Origin: Avanaerovorax sp964442135
Lineage (GTDB): Bacteria; Bacillota; Clostridia; Peptostreptococcales; Anaerovoracaceae
Assembly: GCA_964442135.1 (NCBI GenBank)
Contig: CAYTYN010000004.1
Location: forward strand, 1-59,856
Direction: 5' to 3'
Length of the DNA: 59,856 nt
The first letter of the stretch is position 1. Each line of letters opens with the position of its first letter. Of this stretch, positions 52,387 to 59,856 are shown piece by piece. The notes under the pieces were generated by a model. It made no database searches, was not told the origin of the DNA, and saw only the letters and a program-made list of their open reading frames with translations. Position numbers and translations under genes: made by a program.

Positions 52387-54063
52387 ATGAAAAAAGGCCG
52401 AATGATTGGCGGCTCTATCGGCAGCTGCGTCCATGTTGCCGGCGTGGTTCATTTTCTCGCCATGGCGGAAGACGAAGGCTATGAAACGGTTTTTCTCGGT
52501 CCGGCCAACAGCGTCGACCGGGTAATAGAAGCGGTTTTAGAGTATGATCCCGACTATGTGGGTCTGGGCTATCGTCTGACGCCGGCGAACGTTATTCCCC
52601 TTGTGGAGGAACTGAAGGAAAAAAGCCGCGGGCTTCCGCGTCAGCCGGTATGGATCTTCGGCGGTACATGCCCGGTCGCCCGCGAAGTAGAAAAGCTCGG
52701 GTTCTTCGACGTGATCTTTGACGGAACCGAGGACTTGGACGATTGCATTACGTTCCTGCGCACCGGTGTGCGTGCCGGCAACGAGCGGGCTGAGGTGTTC
52801 GCCACCGACCTGCTGGGCCGCCACGCACAGAAGCGGCCATATCCGCTGCTGCGGCACCATTTTGGGTTGCCGTCGCTGGAGGAAACCATTGCAGGCGTGG
52901 AGCAGATTGCACGCTCCCGTGTGCTCGATGTAATCTCGCTGGGTATCGACCAGAATACGCAGCAGTTTTTCTTCCGACCGGATCAGCGCAATCCACGCGC
53001 CGACGGCGCAGGCGGTGTCCCCGTTCGAAGCGAAGAGGACTTCCGGCGTTTGAAGCAGGCTTCCCAATGCGGCAACTATCCGCTGATGCGCTGCTACAGC
53101 GGCACGGCGGATGTGCTCCGCCTGGCTGACGTGCTGCAACGAACAATCGATATAGCCTGGTGCGCCGTCCCGCTGAGCTGGTACAACGAGCTTGACGGAC
53201 GCGGCACCCGTTCTCTGGAGCAGTCCATGCGCGAAGCGCAAGCGCTGATCGCATGGCACGGCGAGCGCGGCATTCCGGTAGAAGTCAACGAACCGCACCA
53301 CTGGGGACTGCGCGACGCACACGACGTGATCTCCGTCGTTATGAGCTATCTGAGCGCCTATAACGCCAGAGCGTACGGCGCGCACGACTATGTTTCCCAG
53401 TACATGTTCAATATTCCCAATTCAATGAGCTTCTCGATGGATCTGGCTAAGGTGCTCGCACAGGACGAGCTGGTGCAGTCGCTGGCAGGGCCTGATTTCC
53501 GCATCTATCGTGAAGTGCGCGCGGGGCTGCCATTCCTGAGCGCAGATATGGATGTGGCCAAGGGACAGCTTGCCGCCTCGACTGCGCTGGCGATGAATGT
53601 TCACCCTGACATCATCCATGTCGTAGGCTACAGCGAGGCCGAGCATGCTGCGACGCCTGAGGTTGTCATCGAAAGCTGCAAAATTGTCCGCGGTGTTGTC
53701 CGCTCCATCCTACAGGGCAATGCCGATGCGGCAGCTGACCCGTGCGTCCGAATGCGGCGGGAGGAGCTGCTGCGCGAGGCGGGCGTTCTTCTCGAGTTCA
53801 TTAAGACACAGTACCCGGAAAGCTCCGACCCGTTTTCAGATGCCGCCGTGCTGTCCGACTGTATCCGCCGCGGCATTCTCGACGCGCCGCACATTATCCG
53901 GCCGGACGGTGTACGGGGCTCGCTCAGCACCCGCATGCACGATGGAAAATGCCTGGCATATGACGCCGGTACGCAGCGCTTCCTGACTGAGCATGAGCGG
54001 CTGAATCTAATTCTAGGACGGGAGGGAAGCAACGATGCGTATTGCAGTTATCAGCTCGGGTAA
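52387..54063 (+). CDS. Cobalamin-binding-domain protein with large uncharacterised C-terminal domain (mutase-like)
   Basis: A 558-residue protein. Residues 1-130 resemble a B12-binding Rossmann domain, as in glutamate mutase small subunit: IGSCVHVAGVVHFL carries a CxHxxG in place of DxHxxG (Cys14, His16, Gly19), with YVGLGYRL and FGGTCPVAREVEKLGFFDVIFDGTE as the later corrin-contacting loops. The remaining 430 residues could be a catalytic barrel, as in carbon-skeleton mutases or aminomutases, but I recognise no specific family. ATG 52387 has AAAGGAGA; the longer frame from 52357 overlaps that site. The GC-rich codon usage is unlike flanking genes. It overlaps the next gene by 29 bases. Confidence 0.72.
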   Translation: MKKGRMIGGSIGSCVHVAGVVHFLAMAEDEGYETVFLGPANSVDRVIEAVLEYDPDYVGLGYRLTPANVIPLVEELKEKSRGLPRQPVWIFGGTCPVAREVEKLGFFDVIFDGTEDLDDCITFLRTGVRAGNERAEVFATDLLGRHAQKRPYPLLRHHFGLPSLEETIAGVEQIARSRVLDVISLGIDQNTQQFFFRPDQRNPRADGAGGVPVRSEEDFRRLKQASQCGNYPLMRCYSGTADVLRLADVLQRTIDIAWCAVPLSWYNELDGRGTRSLEQSMREAQALIAWHGERGIPVEVNEPHHWGLRDAHDVISVVMSYLSAYNARAYGAHDYVSQYMFNIPNSMSFSMDLAKVLAQDELVQSLAGPDFRIYREVRAGLPFLSADMDVAKGQLAASTALAMNVHPDIIHVVGYSEAEHAATPEVVIESCKIVRGVVRSILQGNADAAADPCVRMRREELLREAGVLLEFIKTQYPESSDPFSDAAVLSDCIRRGILDAPHIIRPDGVRGSLSTRMHDGKCLAYDAGTQRFLTEHERLNLILGREGSNDAYCSYQLG

Positions 54064-55084
54064 CGGCGGTCAGGCACTGGCCGCGTACCTAGCTAATCGG
54101 AGGTACAGTGTTACCCTTTACGCGCGGGAACAGGCCCGTGTGGATATGTTTCCCGAGCGCCGCTTTTCGTTGAGCGGTCAAGTTGTCGGCGAGGCAGACG
54201 TTGACATGATCAGTTGCCATATGGACGAGGTGATCTCAGGCGCAGAGCTGATTATGGTTACTACGCCGGCGCAATACCACGGCGCCGTCGCCCGTGAGAT
54301 GGCTCCGTATCTCAAAGACGGGCAGGTTGTCATACTCAATCCCGGCCGTACGTTCGGAACCTTTACCGTTGCCAAAGTGCTTGCTGACTGTGGCTGCACT
54401 GCAAACGTCACCTTGGGCGAAACGGACACGTTCGTCTTCACCTGCCGCTGCAAGGCGGTCGGTCATCCGGTGATCTACGAAATCAAACACGGCCTGCGTG
54501 TTGCCGGACACGATAACGCCGATACGCCGCGCCTCACGGCGCTGCTCAGGGAACTGTTTCCGAGCGTGGAGCCGGCCGCCAGTGTACTTGAAACAGGGTT
54601 GTCCAACGTCGGCATGGTATTTCATCCTCTGCCGATCCTGATGAACATCACCCGCATCGAGGCAAAGGAGGACTTCCGCTATTATATCGACGGTATTTCT
54701 CCCCTCGTCGCCAGCGTGCTGGAGCAGATCGACGCGGAGCGCGTCGCCGTGGCAAAAGCCGCCGGCGTGGCGGTGCCGACTGCCGCTGAGTGGCTCGAGA
54801 GTCGCTATGGTTCCCGAGGCGACACCCTTTACGAGCGCATCCAGAATACCCACGCTTATCAGGATGTGCTGGCACCGACCGACGTTGACACCCGCTACAT
54901 CTTCGAGGACATCCAGACCGGCTGCGTTCCTGTCAGCTCGCTGGGCAGGCGGCTGGGCGTTCGGACGGAGGTGATCGATGTTGCAGTCCGTTGGGCCAAT
55001 GTCGTCTACCGCCGCGACTTCTACCGCACCGGCCGCAATGAGGACGTTATCGATTTTGAGCGTATCCTCAGCATGATCCCATGA
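54035..55084 (+). CDS. NAD/NADP octopine/nopaline dehydrogenase family protein
   Basis: A 349-residue oxidoreductase. The Rossmann start MRIAVISSGNGGQALAAYLANRRYSVTLY fits the octopine/opine dehydrogenase family, as do VTTPAQYHGAVAREMAPYL and ILNPGRTFGT, and the C-terminal helical domain includes GMVFHPLPILMNITRIE with the catalytic-type His. It should reduce an imine of an amino acid and a keto acid, or reverse this oxidatively. The 29-base overlap with the B12-protein gene points to a joint pathway. Confidence 0.88.
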   Translation: MRIAVISSGNGGQALAAYLANRRYSVTLYAREQARVDMFPERRFSLSGQVVGEADVDMISCHMDEVISGAELIMVTTPAQYHGAVAREMAPYLKDGQVVILNPGRTFGTFTVAKVLADCGCTANVTLGETDTFVFTCRCKAVGHPVIYEIKHGLRVAGHDNADTPRLTALLRELFPSVEPAASVLETGLSNVGMVFHPLPILMNITRIEAKEDFRYYIDGISPLVASVLEQIDAERVAVAKAAGVAVPTAAEWLESRYGSRGDTLYERIQNTHAYQDVLAPTDVDTRYIFEDIQTGCVPVSSLGRRLGVRTEVIDVAVRWANVVYRRDFYRTGRNEDVIDFERILSMIP

Positions 55085-55244
55085 CGGCACAAGACAAACG
55101 CTCCCGTCAGAGAAAATGAAGGAGGAATTTCGAGACTATATTCTTTGTCGAAGGGAAAAGGCGGCTGTTACAGCGTTGCCGGATGAGGGAAAACCCTTTA
55201 AGGCATTATGTATATGCGGATTTTCTCAGAAGCGAGCTGTCGGA

Positions 55245-55289
55245 AAACCTTCAAACTGACGTAAGTTAGACTTACCTGTTTGGAGGTTT
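55245..55289 (+). terminator. Long hairpin closing the GC-rich island
   Basis: AAACCTTCAAAC pairs with GTTTGGAGGTTT (one G-U), with an inner GTAAG/CTTAC helix around TTAGA. ATTTTAC follows. Confidence 0.6.
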
Positions 55290-55335
55290 ATTTTACGGCG
55301 AAAAATGTAATGCCACAGCATGTGATAAAAAACTC

Positions 55336-55364
55336 TTGCATTAGGAAATAGCCTTGACTATAAT
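55336..55364 (+). promoter_or_regulatory. Promoter of acpP
   Basis: TTGCAT (55336-55341), 17 bases, TATAAT (55359-55364). Confidence 0.8.
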
Positions 55365-55440
55365 AAATGATGTAATTATTAGGAGCGCCCTTTAATAAGG
55401 AGATTTTCTGAGAATTTACGAGCATGGAGGTTTTGATAAA

Positions 55441-55674
55441 ATGACTACTTTTGAGAAAATCAGAGGGATAATTATGGAACAGCTTTCAGTTGATGAATCC
55501 ATGGTTACCATAGACACCAATCTGATGAAGGATCTGGAAGCTGACTCTCTGGACGCTGTTGAGATTATAATGGCCATAGAAGAAGAATTCGGGATCGAGA
55601 TTCCCGATGAAGAGGCAGAGAAATTCCAGACAGTAAGCGATATCGTTAAGTACGCAGATGCATACGTTGAATGA
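55441..55674 (+). CDS. acpP: Acyl carrier protein
   Basis: A 77-residue acidic four-helix carrier of fatty acid synthesis. The phosphopantetheine site is Ser36 in LEADSLDAVEI. The sequence is complete and of standard length. It stands alone between a consensus promoter and a strong terminator, not in the usual fab cluster. Confidence 0.96.
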   Translation: MTTFEKIRGIIMEQLSVDESMVTIDTNLMKDLEADSLDAVEIIMAIEEEFGIEIPDEEAEKFQTVSDIVKYADAYVE

Positions 55675-55699
55675 AACTGATACGTGGCTCAGAAGTTTT

Positions 55700-55727
55700 A
55701 ACCCGTCAGCTTGGGCTGACGGGTTTT
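55700..55727 (+). terminator. Terminator of acpP
   Basis: AACCCGTCAGC pairs with GCTGACGGGTT, then TTTT. Confidence 0.9.
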
Positions 55728-55781
55728 TAAAAATACGGAAACAGGAGGACTATTATTTAACGAAAGGAAAGGATTTAATAT

Positions 55782-56450
55782 ATGAAGAATAATACTAAAA
55801 TATCCAGCGCTGTTATAAAGAGACTGCCTCGTTACAGGAGGTATCTGTACGAGCTGAGAAAGAAAGGGGTTGAAAAGATTTCATCGAAGGAATTCAGCAG
55901 CCTGATAGGGTATACGGCATCCCAGATAAGGCAGGATCTGAACAATTTCGGCGGATTCGGACAGCAGGGGTACGGATACAGCGTAGAAGGCCTCTACCAG
56001 GAGATAAGCACCATACTGGGTCTGGACAGAGAGTACAGAATGGTAATCATGGGCGCCGGCAACCTGGGTCAGGCCATAATAAAATACACCAAGATAAACA
56101 AGACCGGATTCAAGCTGTGCGCGGCTTTTGAGGTAAAACCCGGCCTTATAGGAACAGAGTTTGACGGCCTTAAGATATATGATTACGAGAACATAGTGGA
56201 ATATGTGGAAAGTGAGGGCATAGATATAGGTATAATCTGTGTAGACGATAAAAGTGCTCAGGAGGTGGCGGATAAGCTTTCCTTTGCCGGTGTAAAGGGC
56301 ATATGGAATTTCGCCCCTACGGATATAGAGGTGCCTCCTCACGTGGCTTTGGAGAACGTTCATTTGTCCGACAGCCTTCACGCTTTGGCCTATCATATGA
56401 ACGACATCCGCAAGAGAGAAAACCGGGAAAAGGGAAAAAATGATAAATAA
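55782..56450 (+). CDS. rex: Redox-sensing transcriptional repressor Rex
   Basis: A 222-residue NADH/NAD+ sensor that represses fermentation and reductive genes. The N-terminal winged helix is KRLPRYRRYLYELRKKGVEKISSKEFSSLIGYTASQIRQDL; the Rossmann domain has GAGNLGQAI (about 88-96) and the domain-swap helix is at the C-terminus. Length is typical. It converges with the ferredoxin gene, and a shared hairpin begins just after its stop. Confidence 0.97.
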   Translation: MKNNTKISSAVIKRLPRYRRYLYELRKKGVEKISSKEFSSLIGYTASQIRQDLNNFGGFGQQGYGYSVEGLYQEISTILGLDREYRMVIMGAGNLGQAIIKYTKINKTGFKLCAAFEVKPGLIGTEFDGLKIYDYENIVEYVESEGIDIGIICVDDKSAQEVADKLSFAGVKGIWNFAPTDIEVPPHVALENVHLSDSLHALAYHMNDIRKRENREKGKNDK

Positions 56451-56453
56451 AAC

Positions 56454-56478
56454 GAGGCTGGCCAAACGGCACAGCCTC
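56454..56478 (-). terminator. Terminator of the ferredoxin gene, shared with rex
   Basis: GAGGCTG pairs with CAGCCTC, with GCC/GGC inside. On the minus strand it is followed by TTTTATTTATC, a good T-run; on the plus strand the T-run is poor. Confidence 0.65.
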
Positions 56479-56504
56479 ACTCGATTCTCTTTGACGGTTT
56501 TATA

Positions 56505-56675
56505 TTAGCCTTCAACAGGCGCGTCAACAGGACATGCTCCCGCACAAGCTCCACAGTCGATGCACTTATCGGCGTCGATAACGTACAGGCCATCGCCTTC
56601 GGAAATAGCCTCTACCGGACATTCCGCAGCACATGCGCCGCAGCTGATGCAAGCATCTGTAATTTTGTAAGCCAT
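56505..56675 (-). CDS. 2[4Fe-4S] ferredoxin
   Basis: A 56-residue clostridial-type ferredoxin, a low-potential electron carrier. The two clusters use Cys9, Cys12, Cys15, Cys48 and Cys38, Cys41, Cys44, Cys19 in the classic CxxCxxCxxxCP pattern repeated twice. The ATG at 56675 follows AAAAGGAGGAA. It has its own promoter and terminator. Confidence 0.96.
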   Translation of the reverse strand: MAYKITDACISCGACAAECPVEAISEGDGLYVIDADKCIDCGACAGACPVDAPVEG

Positions 56676-56696
56676 AGTTAATTCCTCCTTTTAGTC

Positions 56697-56725
56697 TTGT
56701 CATCCAATTCGCTATCAATTATATC
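56697..56725 (+). promoter_or_regulatory. Candidate promoter of the P-loop/Asp23 gene
   Basis: TTGTCA (56697-56702), 17 bases, TATATC (56720-56725). It overlaps the -10 of the opposed ferredoxin promoter. Confidence 0.45.
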
Positions 56726-56746
56726 AGAAGGGTGGAAATAAGTAAA
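56718..56746 (-). promoter_or_regulatory. Promoter of the ferredoxin gene
   Basis: On the minus strand TTTACT (56741-56746), 17 bases, TATAAT (56718-56723). The -35 abuts the start codon of the divergent gene. Confidence 0.65.
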
Positions 56747-56747
56747 G

Positions 56748-57557
56748 ATGAAAGTTTACTCGCTGACGGGCAGGAGCGGTACGGGTAAATCGTTCCAGGC
56801 CATCAACCTTTGCAACGAAAAGGGAATAGAAAGCATCATAGACGACGGTCTTTTCATATACCGAGACAGGGTCGAGGCGGGCATTTCCGCGAAGCGTCAG
56901 AAAACTATGGTGGGAGCCATAAAGACGGCTTTGTTTACAGATGATGAACATGCCGGTCAGGTGATAAAGCGGATAGGCGAGCTTAAACCCTCCGCCCTCC
57001 TCATAATAGGAACCTCTGACAGGATGATCGATAAGATAATTGCAAGGCTGCGCCTTCCCCCCATATCGGAGAGGATATATATAGAGGATATAACATCTGA
57101 AGAGGAACGTATGCTGGCGGATAAGCAGCGAAACGTCCAGGGAAAGCACGTCATACCCGTTCCTACCCTGCAGTTGAAGAGGGATTTTGCCGGATACTTC
57201 CTGGATCCTATGCGTATATTCAAGGAGCGAAGCATTACAGGGAAAGCGGGGTCCGGTGAAAAGACGGTGGTGCGGCCTACCTTCAGCTATATGGGAGAGT
57301 TCTACATATCGGATACCGTGCTCACCGATATAGCCGTCTGCGTGGGAAAGGAGACGGATGGGGTTGCCGATGTAATGGGGGTGTACGAGAATACGGAGCC
57401 TGATAACCTGATGATGAGAGTAGCTGTAGCCGTAGACAAGAAATGCCGTATCTGGGAGACGGCTCAAGAGTTCCAGGAAAAGCTGGCGGAGGTCATAGAG
57501 ACGATGACGGCCTTCAACGTGGTCAGACTGGATGTGGAGATTACCGATGTGGTGTAG
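56748..57557 (+). CDS. P-loop NTPase fused to an Asp23/Gls24-like domain
   Basis: A 269-residue protein in two parts. Residues 1-165 are a P-loop domain with Walker A GRSGTGKS (8-15). Residues about 175-269 resemble the Asp23/Gls24/YloU family (FSYMGEFYISDTVLTDIAVCV ... VMGVYENTE ... MRVAVAVDKKCRIWETAQEFQEKLAEVIETMTAFNVVRLDVEITDV). Asp23 proteins sit at the membrane and are tied to envelope stress, but lack an NTPase domain. The fusion suggests an ATP- or GTP-dependent variant; its function is unknown. The next gene starts 18 bases later. Confidence 0.82.
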   Translation: MKVYSLTGRSGTGKSFQAINLCNEKGIESIIDDGLFIYRDRVEAGISAKRQKTMVGAIKTALFTDDEHAGQVIKRIGELKPSALLIIGTSDRMIDKIIARLRLPPISERIYIEDITSEEERMLADKQRNVQGKHVIPVPTLQLKRDFAGYFLDPMRIFKERSITGKAGSGEKTVVRPTFSYMGEFYISDTVLTDIAVCVGKETDGVADVMGVYENTEPDNLMMRVAVAVDKKCRIWETAQEFQEKLAEVIETMTAFNVVRLDVEITDVV

Positions 57558-57575
57558 GGTGAGGCGGGAGGCAGG

Positions 57576-58433
57576 ATGAACATACATATTGAGGAAAACG
57601 TAGGTGATTTCTGTCCGGAACACATATTTGAGTGCGGACAGTGTTTCAGATGGAACAGAGAGGAAGACGGTTCATATACGGGAACGGCTCATGGGAAGAC
57701 GGTGAACCTTCGACTGGAGACCGGAGAAGGGGGAAAGAAGGACGAGGGCGTATTGATCATAGAGAACGCTTCCCGTAAGGATTATGAGAGCATATGGCGG
57801 GATTACCTGGATATGGACAGAGATTACGGCGCCGTAAAGGAACGCCTTTCAAAAAGTGATCCGGTCATGGAGAAGGCGGTCAGAACCGGCACAGGAATCA
57901 GGATACTGAGGCAAGACCTTTGGGAAACCATACTCTCCTTCATAATCTCCCAGAACAACAACATACCCAGGATAAAGGGATGTATAGAGAGGCTGGCGGC
58001 TTTGGCAGGGGAAAGACTTGACGACTTCAGGGGAGAGGAAAGATACGCTCTTCCCTCAGCGGAGAAGCTGGCTTCCATGGAAGCGGACGACCTGGCTCCG
58101 GTAAGGCTGGGATACAGAGCTCCCTACCTGATCAAAACGGCCAGGATGGTGGTGAAGAACGGACTCCCTGAAAATTACGAGGACATAATGACTCTGAGCG
58201 GGGTCGGCCCTAAGGTGGCCGGCTGCATAAGCCTTTTCGGCCTTCACAACATGTCCAGCTTTCCCATCGACGTATGGGTTAGACGGGTCATGAACCGGAT
58301 GTACGGCTTTGATGAAAAGGATGTAAAGGGGATGGCGGCTTTCGCAGAAGAGAGATTCGGAGATCTGGGGGGAATAGCCCAGCAGTATTTATTCTACTAC
58401 ATACGTCTTACAGAAGGAGAAGAGCAGATATGA
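57576..58433 (+). CDS. ogg: 8-oxoguanine DNA glycosylase (OGG1 family)
   Basis: A 285-residue HhH-GPD base excision repair enzyme. The N-terminal OGG domain begins FCPEHIFECGQCFRWNREEDGSYTG. The catalytic region LSGVGPKVAGCISLFGLHNMSSFPIDVWVRRVM contains the hairpin, the Lys of GPKVAGC and the Asp of PIDVWV. It lacks the C-terminal iron-sulfur cluster of EndoIII. It likely removes 8-oxoguanine from oxidised DNA. The stop overlaps the next start (ATGA). Confidence 0.93.
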   Translation: MNIHIEENVGDFCPEHIFECGQCFRWNREEDGSYTGTAHGKTVNLRLETGEGGKKDEGVLIIENASRKDYESIWRDYLDMDRDYGAVKERLSKSDPVMEKAVRTGTGIRILRQDLWETILSFIISQNNNIPRIKGCIERLAALAGERLDDFRGEERYALPSAEKLASMEADDLAPVRLGYRAPYLIKTARMVVKNGLPENYEDIMTLSGVGPKVAGCISLFGLHNMSSFPIDVWVRRVMNRMYGFDEKDVKGMAAFAEERFGDLGGIAQQYLFYYIRLTEGEEQI

Positions 58434-59856
58434 AGTACGACATTCTTTTAAAGAACTGCCGGCTCATCGACGGCACCGGAAGTCCGTGGAGAAGAGCGGA
58501 CGTAGGAATCAGCGGCGGAAAAATCGCTTTTGTAGGAAGAAAGGGAGATGAAGCGGATGGGGAGAAGTGTATAGACTGTGAGGATCTATACCTGGCTCCC
58601 GGGTTCATAGACATTCATTCCCACAGCGACACAAGCATATTCGATTACCCTATGGCTGAAAGCAGGATACTTCAAGGGGTGACTACAGAGCTGGGAGGAG
58701 ACTGCGGAGTATCGGCTGCGCCTGTCAGCGAGGATCCGGTGAAGAGAAAATTGCTGGCAGATTATGCAGGCCCTATGGATTACAGCTGGAGATCCATGGG
58801 AGATTATCTGGATGCCGTAGAGAAGAAGGCCGAGCCTTCTGTAAATTTCGCCTCAGCTGTCGGCCACGGGACTTTAAGGGTGGCGGCTATGGGATTTGAC
58901 GATAGAGAGCCTGCTCCTGAGGAAATGCAGGTGATGAAGAAGCTTCTCGCCCGCTCTCTTGAGGAAGGAGCCTTCTGCCTTTCCAGCGGCCTGATCTATC
59001 CGCCCGGTGTTTTCTCTCAAGCTGAGGAAATGGTTGAGCTGTGTTCTGTCCTCAAGGCTTACGGGGCGTTTTACGAGACCCATATGAGAAGCGAAAGCAG
59101 CGAAGTGGTAGAGGCTGTGGCCGAGGCCATTGACGTGGCAAAGAGGGCGCAGGTTCCCCTTCAGATATGCCACCACAAGGTGCTGATAGAAGCCAACTGG
59201 GGAAAGAGCAAAATCACCACAGCCATGATAGAGGAGGCCAGAGAGGAAGGACTGGACGTTCAGTGTGACCAGTATCCGTACAGGGCGGCGGCCACGTCTC
59301 TTGATACCAACGCTCCGGATTGGGCATTTGAAGGCGGAGTGGAAGCTCTCCTTGCCCGTCTAAAGAACCCTGAGATAAGGAAGAAAATAAATGAGGAGGC
59401 GGAAGCAAGTCATCTGGGACGGTGGGATAAAATAGTTATTTCCAGAATCAACAGCCGGCAGTATAAGTGGACTGTGGGGAAGAACATAGAGGAGATAGCC
59501 AAGATAAGAGGGGTCAGCTGCGCCGACGCCTGCTTCGACTTGTTGGTGGATTCCGGAAACAGCGTCGGAGAGATAAACTACGGCATCTGTGAGGAAGAGG
59601 TGGAATACATCATGAAAAAGCCTTACGTTATGATCGGCTCTGACGGCGAGGCCATGAGCTTAGATTACGACGGTATGCCTCATCCCAGAAATTTCGGCAC
59701 CTTCCCGAGAGTCATAGCCCATTATGCCAGAGATAGGCAGCTTTTCACCGTAGAGGAGGCTGTGAAAAAGATGACGGCTATGCCGGCGGCTAGGATGGGA
59801 CTTTCGGACAGAGGGATCATAAGAGAAGGCTTCGCGGCTGATCTGCTGGTCTTCGA
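58430..59856 (+). CDS. N-acyl-D-amino-acid deacylase family amidohydrolase (3' end outside window)
   Basis: The frame is open from the ATG at 58430 to the window end, giving 475 residues. It shows the amidohydrolase metal site HSHSD (PGFIDIHSHSD), GHGTLRVAAMG, the ETHMR block, the substrate-chamber ICHHK (carrying a likely metal His) and IGSDGEAMS, and ends near the usual C-terminal GFAADLLVF strand. D-aminoacylases release D-amino acids from N-acyl forms; dihydroorotase-like roles are possible. The ATG overlaps the glycosylase stop. Confidence 0.88.
   Translation, partial: MKYDILLKNCRLIDGTGSPWRRADVGISGGKIAFVGRKGDEADGEKCIDCEDLYLAPGFIDIHSHSDTSIFDYPMAESRILQGVTTELGGDCGVSAAPVSEDPVKRKLLADYAGPMDYSWRSMGDYLDAVEKKAEPSVNFASAVGHGTLRVAAMGFDDREPAPEEMQVMKKLLARSLEEGAFCLSSGLIYPPGVFSQAEEMVELCSVLKAYGAFYETHMRSESSEVVEAVAEAIDVAKRAQVPLQICHHKVLIEANWGKSKITTAMIEEAREEGLDVQCDQYPYRAAATSLDTNAPDWAFEGGVEALLARLKNPEIRKKINEEAEASHLGRWDKIVISRINSRQYKWTVGKNIEEIAKIRGVSCADACFDLLVDSGNSVGEINYGICEEEVEYIMKKPYVMIGSDGEAMSLDYDGMPHPRNFGTFPRVIAHYARDRQLFTVEEAVKKMTAMPAARMGLSDRGIIREGFAADLLVF

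Larger units (their letters stand above)
55085..55440. other. Intergenic region between the island and acpP
   Basis: Contains the island terminator candidate (55245-55289) and the acpP promoter (55336-55364). A 47-residue open frame from 55116 has no ribosome binding site and no recognisable product. Confidence 0.5.

Noticed and set aside
55116..55259. A 47-residue open frame between the island and acpP
   Set aside because: No ribosome binding site, no recognisable family, and its end lies within a hairpin; it could be decayed DNA.
51556..55289. Integrase, transposase or flanking direct repeats around the GC-rich island
   Set aside because: None was seen; there is no tRNA or repeat at either edge, so the mechanism of acquisition stays open.
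1..59856. CRISPR arrays, rRNA genes, prophage or insertion sequences
   Set aside because: No regularly spaced repeats, rRNA motifs, transposase or phage structural proteins were found on either strand.

Overview
The window looks like chromosomal DNA from an anaerobic, low-to-mid-GC Gram-positive bacterium of the class Clostridia. This rests on gene order (tig-clpP-clpX-lon-GTPase; PHP-phoH-ybeY-cdd-era-recO-glyS-ppdK), a T-box leader before ileS, a single-chain glycyl-tRNA synthetase, Rex, an 8-Cys ferredoxin, pyruvate phosphate dikinase, consensus sigma-A-type promoters and strong GGAGG ribosome binding sites. Native genes favour AGA/AGG arginine codons. Family or genus cannot be fixed from the sequence; relatives of Anaerovoracaceae/Eubacterium are a guess.

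Layout. 1-6 kb: a partial DUF1848 gene and a PLP aminotransferase on the minus strand, then XpaC-like and TelA-like membrane/tellurite-type proteins and a cell-wall 3D-domain protein. 6.0-6.4 kb: convergent tRNA-Leu(CAG) and tRNA-Glu(CTC). 6.5-10.6 kb: thrC, rpsO, pnp. 10.7-11.9 kb: a degenerate nuclease-fold protein and a small membrane protein (minus). 12.1-15.9 kb: an M20 amidohydrolase / transporter / M20 amidohydrolase cassette. 15.9-20.4 kb: Ile T-box, ileS, rlmN. 20.5-30.2 kb: a small P-loop protein, then a tight six-gene operon (metallo-beta-lactamase fold, HAD phosphatase, CYTH, a 1602-residue multidomain protein, an LDH-like dehydrogenase, an iron-sulfur/flavodoxin-like protein). 30.2-33.3 kb: an Old-Yellow-Enzyme-type reductase with a divergent AraC-family regulator. 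33.4-39.9 kb: tig, clpP, clpX, lon and a ribosome-biogenesis GTPase. 39.9-51.5 kb: hpt, pduL, DUF1461, DJ-1-like, PHP, phoH, ybeY, cdd, era, recO, DUF4342, glyS, ppdK. 51.6-55.3 kb: a distinctly GC-rich three-gene island. 55.4-59.9 kb: acpP, rex, a ferredoxin, a P-loop/Asp23 fusion, a DNA glycosylase and a partial D-aminoacylase.

Two regions stand out. The first is the operon around the 1602-residue protein. It joins a YqeK-like HD domain, helical repeats, a NadD-like nucleotidyltransferase, a GNAT-like segment and a phosphoribosyltransferase-like domain, and is co-transcribed with an LDH-fold and a flavodoxin-fold protein; this suggests uncharacterised nucleotide or NAD-related chemistry. 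The second is the island at 51.7-55.1 kb, where a GntR-HTH/RCK_C regulator (BusR-like architecture) precedes a protein with an N-terminal B12-binding domain and a large uncharacterised domain, and an opine-dehydrogenase-like protein. Its codon usage is foreign to its neighbours and no characterised pathway I know has this gene set.

Limits: all assignments come from reading the sequence and the translated frames by eye. Domain borders are approximate, and promoters and hairpins are pattern matches. No CRISPR array, insertion sequence, rRNA or phage gene was seen.
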